Of a stretch of 64,000 nt of DNA, positions 11,996-22,613 are shown piece after piece (the stretch's first letter is position 1; each line of letters begins with the position of its first letter). Origin of the DNA: Acanthaster planci (Eukaryota > Echinodermata > Asteroidea > Valvatida > Acanthasteridae); contig NW_019091537.1 in the NCBI RefSeq assembly GCF_001949145.1, positions 1-64,000 of the forward strand, read 5' to 3'. The notes beneath the pieces are model-generated. The model had not been told where the DNA came from, ran no database searches, and was given only the letters and a program-made list of their open reading frames with translations. The position numbers and the translations under genes are program-made.

Positions 11996-12233
11996 TACAC
12001 TGCAAAAAAATTTGGTGTTAAAATCAACACTTGTTCGTGCTATCCTATGACCACATTCTTGGGGTTTTACTTTAACACCGCTGGTGTTACTTTCCACATC
12101 TATAAATGTTACAGTGCACTGGAGGGTGTTAAAATAACACCAAACAACACCAACATTTTAACACCATTAAAAAGTGTTGGTGTAGTCCTCTGATAACACT
12201 GGGGGGATTTAACACTGGAGTTTTTGCAGTGTA
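11996..12233. mobile_element. Short MITE with TACACTGCAAAAA ends
   Basis: It starts TACACTGCAAAAAAA and ends TTTTTGCAGTGTA, giving inverted repeats of about 13 bases with TA at each edge, which would fit a TA target duplication. The interior is made of repeated TAACACC and GGTGTTA words in both orientations. It carries no coding capacity. Elements with ACACTGCAAAAA termini are widespread in aquatic animal genomes. Assignment to a Tc1/mariner-type superfamily rests only on the TA edges. Confidence 0.65.
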
Positions 12234-12725
12234 GGTTTCCTGTGTTCAACGTTACTGCGATGACTGCTTAATGTTCTTCCGGATTAAATATTTTGTTTGA
12301 AGCCACCTAGTATGTAAAGAGATAAGAACTGCCAAAACTAATTTAGAAAAAAAATTGTTACCTGCTTACCGTGACTACACAACCAGGAAAAAATCAGTGC
12401 ATTTAGACACCGGTTAAGTTCAACATAATCACAATCATAACACTGCTTCAATATAAATATAATATATACAAACCTGACATTTTTCCCATCAGAAAACAAC
12501 ATCTTTGTAAATAAATAACAAAAACTATTTTTACGCACACAACGATTTGCGGGTTGCCTCTTAACATTTACAAAGTCCTTCTATATGATTCTTTGTGAAA
12601 TTTAATGGATTTTTAACAGAAATGAATATGTACAGCAAAGGGAAGGGATTAAAACAAACGGAAAACATGTCACGTGAACTTTCGACGATTTCAACTAGAT
12701 TGTTGAAATTTTCAAAGCAGGATGA
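12234..12725. other. Spacer 3' of the GPCR gene
   Basis: AT-rich sequence containing no gene. Part of it may be 3' untranslated sequence of the minus-strand GPCR if the near poly(A) signal is not used. Confidence 0.4.
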
Positions 12726-12731
12726 TTTATT
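12726..12731 (-). terminator. Poly(A) signal candidate of the GPCR gene
   Basis: AATAAA on the minus strand, four bases past the TAA stop at 12738-12736. It is unusually close, so a more distal signal may be the one used. Confidence 0.35.
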
Positions 12732-12735
12732 TGGG

Positions 12736-14124
12736 TTATACAGTATGGCGTCGGCCAAGCAGGTTCCTGACAGCAGTTCGAAAATCTTTTATAAACATGG
12801 TGTAGACCAAGGGATCGAGAGCGGAATTACACCAACTAAACAGCAGGAGAGGCTGTGCGATCGCTTCGATGGGCGGACCTGCCCAATCTTGGCCCCCGGA
12901 TCTGCGGTAAATCAGAAACGCCAAGAGTGGAAAATGGAAAGCTAGCGTGATTAGCAAAAGGAGGGCTGTGACTGCATACCCCTTCTTCTCGCGGTTGAAT
13001 CTAAGCCTGGAGCACGGGATGTCGTGATTGCTGTTCGCGCGCGGTCCTCTTACGATGATGCCCGCTCGCTCACCCAGCGACTGTTGCCAACGATCAGCCT
13101 TCGTTCTTCTAAAGTACTCAATTTGGAAGCGAGGCTGTGAGTGCCTTTTTGGGCGATCGTCATCGCCTTTAAATTTGAGCCCCGTTTTCTGGTTCAAGCC
13201 GATATTTCCCTCTTTTGATAGACCATCCTGCAGAAGCCATCCCCCACCTAGGCTTTGCTCCAGAGCTTTTGGACTGCCGGTGCCACTCGACCCGGGAACT
13301 TGTCCCACGTCAATGAAGTCAGGCGAGGTGCCAGTTTTGCTTACCAGGAGTGAGCCAATTCCACAGGATACAGTGTTCCCACTCAAATGGGCCACAGTAG
13401 GACTTCTGGAAGCTGACACGTCACTGGGCGGATGGTCATTTGAGTGTTTGGCGTTTGGTCTTTCCCGGAACTTCGGTCCGTCGCGGAGGTGCATCTGAGG
13501 GGCTGCTTCTCTTACTGGTTGAACCCTACGACGGTGTCTCCTTGATAACTTCCAAATCTTGTGTGCAGTGGCAATGTTAGCAGATACTAGGATCACAAGG
13601 GGTAGGGCTCTACAAAAAAATACACTGATGAGACTAGGTGATTTTGGCCCGTGCGGGGAGGCATCAGACACATTCATGATGCCAATGGCCGGTACCACAT
13701 AAGATACGATGATCATTGCAACTATAACCCTTAGTCTTTTTCGTCTCCTGTACCATACTGGGAACTTGATGGCAATGTAGCGGTCCAGGAGGATTGGACA
13801 CAAGTTCCAAAAAGCCGTATTTGCAAAGTACATGACGGGGACTGCCGGAAACCGAAAGGTGTGTTCATTTAGCCTGTAGCAGATGCTTAAGGGTATAACG
13901 AAAGTACAGATGATTAAGTCGCATACAGCCATGGAGACAATCGGGCAGTTAGCTGCTGTCCTCAGTCTCCGAAATTTGGCGATGATGACCAGAAGAAGTG
14001 TGTTTCCAAAGATTCCCACGGAAGCTACGACGGACAATAAGATCATGAAAACCATCCCTGTCGAGTGACTCCGGGAAGAGTCTGCAGAATAATCACGGAC
14101 TGACGTGGTGTTCATTTCCATCAT
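12736..14124 (-). CDS. Orphan rhodopsin-family (class A) GPCR, intronless
   Basis: A single 462-residue frame. Residues 1-22 form a short N-terminus with an N-glycosylation site (N5-T-T). TM1 (about 23-50) carries GN with N41 at position 1.50. TM2 (62-83) carries D69 at 2.50. TM3 ends in D114-R115-Y116. TM4 is about 131-150 and TM5 about 164-190. A very long third intracellular loop (about 195-380) is Ser/Pro/Arg-rich. TM6 starts near 382 with FHFP in place of CWxP, and TM7 ends NSALDPLVY, the DPxxY form of NPxxY. It lacks the Cys expected 25 residues before R115 and the TM4 Trp, so the usual extracellular disulfide is absent. The ligand is unknown. The start is the first ATG of two (M1, M2) after in-frame stops. 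Confidence 0.85.
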   Translation of the reverse strand: MMEMNTTSVRDYSADSSRSHSTGMVFMILLSVVASVGIFGNTLLLVIIAKFRRLRTAANCPIVSMAVCDLIICTFVIPLSICYRLNEHTFRFPAVPVMYFANTAFWNLCPILLDRYIAIKFPVWYRRRKRLRVIVAMIIVSYVVPAIGIMNVSDASPHGPKSPSLISVFFCRALPLVILVSANIATAHKIWKLSRRHRRRVQPVREAAPQMHLRDGPKFRERPNAKHSNDHPPSDVSASRSPTVAHLSGNTVSCGIGSLLVSKTGTSPDFIDVGQVPGSSGTGSPKALEQSLGGGWLLQDGLSKEGNIGLNQKTGLKFKGDDDRPKRHSQPRFQIEYFRRTKADRWQQSLGERAGIIVRGPRANSNHDIPCSRLRFNREKKGYAVTALLLLITLAFHFPLLAFLIYRRSGGQDWAGPPIEAIAQPLLLFSWCNSALDPLVYTMFIKDFRTAVRNLLGRRHTV

Positions 14125-15024
14125 GAGTTAGTTATGGCTGTCCTCTTCATGTGCTCAAAGATGACAGAGGTGCAAAAACCTATCCTGCCAAATACCTCTT
14201 TGTGCATTGACTTGATCGTAAGAGAAAGAGGAAATATCCAAATCTACTCCTGGCTATGATTATGAGTCGTCTGCTGCTCGAACCTTTCAGCGTGGCTGGA
14301 TAAGTGGCTTCAATTAACGATACTAAATATAGGCATCATATGCAGTCAGCTAAGCTGCTGGATGAAAATCTTGAGTTACTGGTGCCATTTAAATACCCGA
14401 CCCAGGCATGCGCACGCGCATTGCTGTTGATGATGTAGATAATCAATTCGTTTTCCACACTGTACCTCATGTTTGACGCCATAGAATAATCTCTTGGTTT
14501 TTTATGTTTGTTTGCTTGTGGGTTTTTTTGCCGATCTTTGTATGGTTGGGATACCTGTTTTCGTTATTATTTTTTTCTGAACAGCCCAACCATTCAAAAG
14601 TGCATCCTGTGGGTATGGGTCACCGGCTTCAAACGACTGAAACCACTGACTGAATGGACACAATGTCTGATTTTCATAATCGCGACCCGCTCTGCAAAAA
14701 GGGTATTAAGTTGCGTAATGCCAAAACACGTAATGGCCTGTTTTATTTGGGGAGGGCAAAATTTCTTCCAAAATGTAATTTTTTGGTTTTTTCCTTTACA
14801 AGCTTCTATTGTGTTTAAATTTGCAGAATTTGCAGCACATAGATACTAGTGAATAAAGATTAAATTTTGATCATTCAGTAGGAAATTAGCATTGTTTCCC
14901 AGCGATACACTTTATAAGCTTTTTCTCGAAATTGTTTTTATTGAATCAAAAAATGTGGATACACAAAATTAATGTCTATATATCTCAGGAACACAGCGCA
15001 CTACAGGGGTCATTCATATATCAA
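14125..15024. other. Intergenic upstream of the GPCR
   Basis: The GPCR promoter should lie in the first few hundred bases. I see no TATA box I would trust. The remainder is AT-rich with no gene. Confidence 0.4.
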
Positions 15025-15198
15025 ATACTGGCGTTTCACAATAATGCACCTCCAAGAGTTTGCTATGCGTTGGCCAATCACAACGCGCGAAATCTGTCGA
15101 CCCTTTCCACACGCGCTTTGGGTTGACAGATTTTGCGCACTGTGATTGGTCAATGCATTGCAAACTCTTGGGAGGCGCACTATTGTTAATCACTCGAA
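15025..15198. mobile_element. Palindromic MITE, family P, copy 1
   Basis: The left arm, from TACTGGCGTTTCACAATAAT, and the right arm, ending GCGCACTATTGTTAAT, fold on each other over about 65 bases around a short loop. Landmarks are GCGTTGGCCAATCACAACGC in the left arm and TGTGATTGGTCAATGCATTG in the right arm. Related copies are at 26291 and 61570. It has no coding capacity. Confidence 0.75.
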
Positions 15199-15874
15199 TT
15201 GTAGCTTTTGATGTACAGAATCCAGCCATATCAAAAATTCATAACCTGAATCTGGCGACTTATTACCCATTTTTCTAGACCCGTCACAATTATGTGAAAT
15301 GTTGACTCCTATTTTTTTTACTCTAACTAATTCATGTATTTATGACAACTGTTGATCTATATAGGCTAGATTATTGTCATTTGTTCCTAAATGTGCACAG
15401 TACAAGTAGTGGAAATAATGCAGTGGAAATTCGGCTTATACACTATGTTTCATACTAATTACTACGTTCAACAATGCAAAGAAGAAATATACGTCGTTTC
15501 ATTGGAAGTAGCAAGAAAGTTGTATGATCATTGTTCCATTCTTAGAAAAATCATTTCATCTTTGTAACACGGGCAAAATAATGACAAACAGCGCTGGTGG
15601 AAATCAAAGCCAACGTCCAAGAAACGCGCGTGGCAACATCAGTACTTTTTTGAGGGAGCTTTCTATTTTGCTTGTCTTCCACGAGGCACTCCTCTTGTCA
15701 ACCAGCATAAGACAAAAGTACAAAAATTGTCCTTCTAATAAGTTACCCATCAAAGAGTTTTAAACGAATATTGACCATTTCTCCAGTCCAAACAAGCTGC
15801 TGAACCCGAAAAAAGTAAAAAGTAGAACTTTCTCCAAGAAAATATAGAAAATGTGATGTTTGTACAGAGAGCTT
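15199..15874. other. Intergenic, nothing recognised
   Basis: AT-rich sequence with no exon or element ends recognised. Confidence 0.4.
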
Positions 15875-15882
15875 TGGTAACA

Positions 15883-16098
15883 CAGTGACGTAACTAGGGT
15901 GCTACAGCGGGGGGGCACCTGGGGTGCAAATTTTTTTTTCATGGGGCACTGAAAATAAATGAACTAAGTGCCTGTCTAAACGTCTACCTACATAAATGGA
16001 CGTAAATGTCCATTTCAAAATTTCAAAGGGGGGGGCACCTGGGGCACGGGCCTCCGTTGGGGGGGGGCACGTCCCCCCCCCCCGTAGTTACGCCACTG
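15883..16098. mobile_element. Non-autonomous hAT-type element (CAGTGGCGTAACTA ends)
   Basis: The left end is CAGTGACGTAACTAGGGTG and the right end is the complement of CAGTGGCGTAACTACGGGG. Flanking octamers TGGTAACA (15875-15882) and TGGCGACA (16099-16106) match at 6 of 8 positions, consistent with an old 8-bp hAT target duplication. The interior is G-rich with repeated GGGGGGGCACCTGGGG words and a C run at about 16071-16083. Confidence 0.7.
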
Positions 16099-16330
16099 TG
16101 GCGACACTATAATTGTTCTGCCTTGGGTGACATCACGCTTTGGCTCATGAATATGGAAATTTAAGGATAAAAGCCACACTGTTGAAGATTCTCCCTTTTA
16201 CTGCTTCAAAAGAGGTAGGACTAAGTCATAGTTACATTGCGTGATAGCTTTCCTGCATAAATTCAAAGTCTCTTTGAAGTTAAAACTTTGCTGTGAACGT
16301 ATCGTGGAGCTCGACGGTATGAAGTGAATT

Positions 16331-16580
16331 CTACGGAAACGTACTACCGCCACGCACAAAATATTTTTTTCAAGAATAAGTTTCCGAAGTTACGTACGAG
16401 ACAGTTTCACGTAGGTACATCAAAACTATTAGTGTATGTTCATACTTCGGACTTAAAACGTACGTACGTGCGTGAAAACATCACTTAGGTATGTGAAACT
16501 AAAAATATCATGTACGTACATGAAAGTGTTAGTATGTGCGTCCAAAAATGTTTTTGTACGTGCGTTGGTAGTTTCCGTAG
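16331..16580. mobile_element. Short MITE with CTACGGAAAC ends, ACGTAC-rich
   Basis: It begins CTACGGAAACGTACTACC and ends GGTAGTTTCCGTAG, so the termini are inverted repeats that continue imperfectly for about 40 bases (CGCACAAAATATTT against CGTACAAAAACATTTT). The interior has many TACGTAC, GTGAAAC and CACGTAGGTAC words in both orientations. No target duplication could be fixed. Confidence 0.55.
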
Positions 16581-19454
16581 TAATCTGTTCCTCAGCGCTA
16601 GTTAGGACTGTACTACAGAGGTCGCTGTAGCGTTCTACGGTCACGTTTTACCTGACTTGTGAGAGTGGTGTAACTTCAACTTCAACTACAACTTACATAG
16701 GTGAGCCAGCTTAAAACCATGGAGATTTTCCTACTTCCATGCTAAGAGTGAGACTAACTAGGAGTAGGCCTACCCCCCTAAAATATGTAATGCCTTATTA
16801 CATGGGTTTTGTGATACAGTCACACTTGTCGGAATGGTTCGATGAGGTGTGTACAAAGTGATGCCAGCACTTACATGTACATTAACAGGCGGCGTATTTG
16901 TGGACTCTGTCTTCATTTACACAACGTGATCATGACTACGCTGGTCCGGTCAGGTCAACAGGCTGGGGGCATCCGGGCCGTGCTTGTGCACAAACCTATA
17001 GAATTTTTAGAAAATTCGAAATATTGTACGGCTTTTGTTATCTGCGTCTGAAACAGTGTAGCATCAACAAAGCCAATATGCAAACAACCCAAACGCACAA
17101 TCGGTAAATGAGCATACATGTAGGCCTGAATTTGAATCATTTTGCTCTCTGCCATGCCCATGTCCACCCAAAAAAACAAAACAAATGCAAACACGTGAAC
17201 ATAGGAATTTTGCCTTGACCTTTTTTTAATTGGATTTTATCGGTACCCGCTGCGCATGATAACAGTCGCTGTTCCAGAGCCGTCAACTCATTCAACACTG
17301 ACTGAAATAAGGGAACGACTTTTTAATTTAGGCTAGATGAACTTACTATAAAGAAAACCACTGAAAGACATGCATGCAAAATCAGACGACCTTGCTTGAA
17401 TGTTAGGGAAACATTTATTTTAAAATAATCAGCAATGAATGTAAATAAACGTGTGCCATTGCTCTGTATACGCGCACCTTATTCCAAAAACGCGCTGACA
17501 TTGGCGTATGTTGTACTTGCACATTGCATTTAGAATACATAATAAATAGTAGACAGTTCAAGTTTTTAGCTTAAAAAACAAAACAATGTCACTTCAAATT
17601 AACGAAGACCATAACATGTTTGTCACATTGGCACGGCATAGAAACCCAAGTAGCAACACAATCACTTGATCTGCCGTCTGCCTTTAGAAGAATATTGAAA
17701 CTTGCTGTAGCTGGTGATACATGTAGTTAAGTTTGGAATATTTGGTCATGAATTATGTGTCTTTGGCTCATTTGAAAATCAGTTAAAAAGTGTGTTACTA
17801 AAATATACCCCAAAATATACAAATCATAAACTTTTGAGTATCACGTACATTGTATGTCTGGAAACTTTATTCCAACATCTTAAAAGTTAAAGATAGTGGC
17901 GTGTATGGACATTGAGGACACTAATGATAAATAATCTTGTGGTTAGCAGGAATCAAATTTGGTTGGGGAAAAGACATATCTGGCGAAAACACATGATGGC
18001 ACAATACATATACATGTGTAGCTCTTGAAAACAGCTCTACTGGAGTTTCAGACTGTGAGACCAATTTTTTTTTTTGAAAAATTTGAGATTTTTACTCACC
18101 AATTACTTTTTTCAATCCCGTGACGATCACACTATTTGTGTTTTATCATTGTGCATGCATTGGGCCGACCGTTGGCCAAGCTTGGTATGCATTTCGGTTC
18201 AACCATTTTTGGAGCCGGGGAGGGAAAAGCATATTGTTTTCACTGTGTGGCTGTCCTTGCTGTGTGACTTGTAAGGTGATACAATCAGGACGCACAGCAT
18301 GCACTCTGCTGTGTAGCTAGCTGTGAGATCACAAGATCTTAGGAATTTCCCCCCCCCCCCGAAAAATTTGGTTGAAAAGCGGAGTTTGCACTGAAAAAAG
18401 CTTGATTCATAAAATACCCAGTGTTACGACCCTGTGAAAATAACAACCCCTGTAAGTCACACAGAATGACCTAGAGTTCTCTATTTTAGTCATGACCTAG
18501 TGCTACCTACCCCCAGAACTGTGGGGCTCAACATCCGCCACCCTCGTCGCTGTGGGGTTTGTCGTCCGCCACACTTCCATGTTGGAATTCAGCGGACGAT
18601 GAACTGGGCAGACCTGGAGGAAGTAATAGTCTTTAGAATGTTAGAAACCAAATTCATGGTGACTGAGATTGCAAAAATGGAGCCGTGATCTAACTGAGTC
18701 ATGTAACTGGCATATGACTGACTCCCTCAGATCCCTCAAAACAGTCTCTGTGCTTGTTTGGTGTAGAAAAATCAAACTAGTACAAGGGTATGTCAGTTCT
18801 AGTTTTGAATAACGCCCCCAAACATACATGTATAGTCGTCAGAGGCGAAGTTAGTAAACTTCGCCTCATATGTCAGATTGGTTTTCACAGTAAATGGCAA
18901 CAAAAGGGACCTGGTGACTTTACGGTCACAGACCTTTCACTGCCAACCATACTAATTTGCTTGTTTTCCTTCTTTTCTTTTTTAAATAACCTTGCCCTGG
19001 GTTATGGGATTCATATTTTAACCTCTCTGAAATGAGATGGTCGGAATGCCCAACTCCATAGTTCTAGGAAACGTAAATTCACACTCTAAATTAAAGATGA
19101 TGTAATGGGATTACACCAGTTGACTAACTCTGTCCTTTGAAATTTTATAACAGTGACATGCTGCTTAGATGGGCATGCTGGGATATAATCAAAGATGGCT
19201 GATAATGTGTGATTTCTAATCTGTCTGATTCAGATCCTTATAAACCAGAAATCAGTTCCTTCCTGATCCAGTCTCGCTCAATGTTGGCGATTTGAACCTT
19301 GATTGTTGTAACCAGAAAACTTGGGAGAGTTACAGAGACAGTTTGTGGTTGCATTGTAGGCACTGATTAAATTGAAAAAAAAAGGTGAGCCCTTTTCTGG
19401 TTCACAAGGAATCAGCGAAGTCATCCTTTTTTTTTTTTGTATTTGTACTGCTAG
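16581..19454. other. Intergenic upstream of MRPL11
   Basis: I see no coding exon. There is a poly-C run near 18347-18359, and an 11-bp perfect stem GAGGCGAAGTT/AACTTCGCCTC at 18842-18867 with a 4-base loop. A noncoding first exon and promoter of MRPL11 are likely inside this stretch, but I cannot locate them. Confidence 0.4.
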
Positions 19455-19486
19455 GCCAGTGTCAGGCACACGGGTCATCTACTGAT

Positions 19487-22400
19487 ATGTCCAAGGCTGC
19501 CCGTGCCGTGAAATCAGCCAAGGATGCTGCTAAGAAAGTGGAGCATGGCAATAAGATCCGAACGTACATCAAGGCTGGAAAAGCAGCACCTGGGCCCCCT
19601 CTGGGGCCCGTACTTGGTCAGGTTAGTCCTGTGACCCTTGCCCACCTGATTCCCTCAAAATTTCTCTGGAAGTTTGGGAAGATTTTGGAGAAAGGTGGAT
19701 GGTAGAGGCAAGCCTCTGTTTACTTGACATGGGGCTAAGGGCCAGGGAAGATCCAAAATCAGTTTTTTTCAGGTGGATTGTATTGTGCCAAAAATGTACA
19801 TATTTCTATATGTGGCCTTTTATGGCCTTTCTGAGAGGTGAGGCAAAGTTTTGTGCATTTCACACACTTTTGGAGGGAAGGGAATTTCACTTCGAAAAAA
19901 AAAAAACGCTTTCTTCCTTTTGTAGGGCCATAGCCCCTGGTATACATCCCCCTCTGCCAGTTCATGTGGTATGATACTTCTTGGAGTAACGAAGCATGTA
20001 CAGTTGGCTTCCTGCACAAATGAAGGATTTTGCCTGCAGCAAGAATTTGGGGGGGAATTTGCATTCACCTTGAAAGGATGAAAGCCTATCTCGCAATCAA
20101 AGTTCTGCTCAACCTAGGTCTTGGGGTTACATGTGCTTTATTGTCAACTTGGTTCCAGCAGTGAGCCCTGGTTGTGCAGCTTTCTTCCTGTGCCCTCTTT
20201 CAATACAGTAATTGCAAATAGTTCATTTGTGCTTTGTTCGTGGTATTACAAATGCAATTTTCATGTCCTCATCTGCCTTGTAATCAAATAGTCTCTTTTT
20301 TACCATTTTGTTCATATTTGTGCTTTTGGATCTCAGAATTAACCATGGTTTTTATCTAGGCTGTGCAGAATATCTTGATATTCAATCGATTATCCAATAT
20401 TCTTTTTCGAATTTGAATATTCCAATGCAAAATTCATGAAATTGAATTTTCCTTTTTTTTAACTGAGAAATATTGCACAGTTGTGGCTTGTTCCAAGCAG
20501 ATTCAAATGAAAAGCAAGAGAAACCTGAATTACAATGATTCAAAACATGCATTATTCATTGAAAAATCTAAAGGAATATACATTTTCAACAGGACATGGA
20601 GTATTATTCGTCTCTTAAATCTTGCTAAATCGTGGCTGGAGATATGTCTCCAAGACGTGAGAAGCTACATGTGTACATGTATTATAGATATTATGTTCAA
20701 TTATGTGTGTTACTGCAGCTGATTTTGTGTGTGGTGTATTCCTCAACAATTTGCCAATGGATTCGACCGAATATTGGGATATTCAATCGAATTGAAGGTC
20801 GAATATTCGAATATTGAATTATTTGAATTGACTCAGCCTAGCTTTTTATACCAGACACTGCATACAAAAGCAAAGATTATTTTTCACAGACCACAGACTT
20901 CTAATTATACATGTATGTATGCTGAATGTTTGAATAATAATAAACTACAAATGATCCATTGCCGGGGTGGGAGAACAGGCAGCCACGGGGGGGGGGGTGT
21001 ACTGCTTGACACCGTGGGAATGAGGTTGAGTCTGTCTACATGTGTTTTCATTGAGTGACTGCACGCGTGTGTTTGTTAAAACACACTTGAGATGGACCAG
21101 TGACTCCAGTAGAGCTGTTTTGTTAACATGCTTTCTCTTCTGCCCGCCTACAGAGGGGAATCGCTATTGGCCAGTTTTGTAAAGACTTCAACGAAAAGAC
21201 TAAGCACATTAAAGAAGGCGTACCACTTCCGTGCTACATTCACATTAGTGTAAGCATTTGTATCTATATTGTATCACTTGTTCTCTCCAAGATGGACCTT
21301 GAAAAACTGAGCAGTTGCACACACTGAATGAAGAAGCTAATTGCCCACAGTAATGATGTGAGAAAATTGGCATATTCGGAAAATTTAGGAAATAGACATT
21401 AGGCCATGAAAAAGAAACGGTAATTCTACTGCATTTTCTACTGCAAAAGATTTTCCATTTTTAATTAGGTGGTTGTTATTTATTTACATCATTAGTGCTA
21501 TTTGTGGCATTGTGGAAAATCATTTCTTTTTCAAAAATCAGTAGCAGAAGTGGGGATTTCTACTTTTTTGAAATTATACATGAGTTAATCATGACTGAGT
21601 CTTTTGGGGTCACCACAAGTAAAATTACAAGTAAGGTTCAGTTGAGGAACAGTGGCAAATGAATGCATTTAGGTTTAATAACTGACTGCATTTAATAACT
21701 GACTGAATTCCACGTGCAAAATCTGGTACAACTCATAACAACTTTGCCATGGATCTATAATTCCCCCCCCCCCAACAGAGCTTTGCCCTTTTCCTGGCAG
21801 TGACCATTGGCTGAATTTGAGTCTGACCAGCGTTCTCTCTGGGTCATTGTATTACTTTCTAATTAGGTGTTGGTAATATGAAAACAAGCAGTGTCTTGCT
21901 TACACCAAGATTGTCTCACTTTGTTTTCTCTCCGAAAGTGTCAGTTGTTCATCTGAAATGTTTCTCCATTGTTCGCCTCTGTGTGCTAGCCTGACAGATC
22001 CTATGACATTGAGATCAGAACACCGCCAGTATCCTATCTAGTGATGCAAGCTGCCGGAATGAACAGAGGGGTCCACGAAGCAGGTACATGTACATGTAGG
22101 CCTGATACTGTATTTTGAAATCCCAAATCTTTTGGAGTTTGAAACCTGATATAAATGTACAGAGATCAGTCGGACCTTTCCCATAATTTCAAATGAGGAA
22201 TTTAACCAGATGGATTTCCGTACAATAGCAGTGTTTCCATAGTATCATCAAGTAAATTTTTGTTTTAAATATTTTTATTTCAAATAACTTATGAGGTAAA
22301 GGATCAACCCGAAAGAATTATTGCCTTCTTTTTTTTTTTCATTTTTCCAAAGGGAAGCAAACATTTGGCAGAATTTCTCTCAAGCATGTCTACGAGATCG

Positions 22401-22600
22401 CCAAAATCAAGCATCAAGATGCCCCTCTCAGGGACCTGAGTTTGGAAGAGGTTTGCAAGCAGATCATCGGCTCCTGTCGCTCCATAGGTGTCGAGGTAGT
22501 GAGGACCCTGGACCCGGAGGAGCATGGGAAATTCTTAGAGGAGGTGGCTGAGACAAGGAAAGAGCTTGACGCTCAGAGAGCTTTGGATAGGGTGTCCTGA
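19487..22600 (+). CDS. MRPL11: Mitochondrial large-subunit ribosomal protein uL11m
   Basis: Coding exons are 19487-19621, 21154-21249, 21990-22083 and 22353-22600, all with GT/AG borders and consistent phases. Together they give 190 residues (human about 192). The protein binds the GTPase-associated rRNA region of the mitochondrial large ribosomal subunit, next to the L7/L12 stalk. The N-terminal L11 domain shows [12 protein letters not shown] at the exon 1-2 join, then [11 protein letters not shown] and EGVPLP. Exon 3 holds PDRSYDIEI, and exon 4 holds the C-terminal rRNA-binding domain with [11 protein letters not shown] and [13 protein letters not shown] pyrimidine tract and CTGCTAG at 19454 suggest the ATG exon begins at 19455 and a noncoding first exon lies upstream. 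Import signal is expected in the basic N-terminus. Confidence 0.95.
20356..20842. mobile_element. AT-rich element in MRPL11 intron 1
   Basis: The ends CTAGGCTGTGCAG and its near complement GACTCAGCCTAGC form imperfect inverted repeats, with TTTTTAT on both outer sides as a possible 7-bp target duplication. The interior is rich in ATTCGAATATTC-type words. There is no coding frame of note. Confidence 0.45.
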
Positions 22601-22607
22601 TAGTATT

Positions 22608-22613
22608 AATAAA
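22608..22613 (+). terminator. Poly(A) signal of MRPL11
   Basis: AATAAA seven bases after the TGA stop (22598-22600), implying a very short 3' untranslated region. Confidence 0.7.

Noticed and set aside
13028-13498. Plus-strand 156-residue frame
   Set aside because: It is antisense to the long third loop of the GPCR and mirrors its coding composition.
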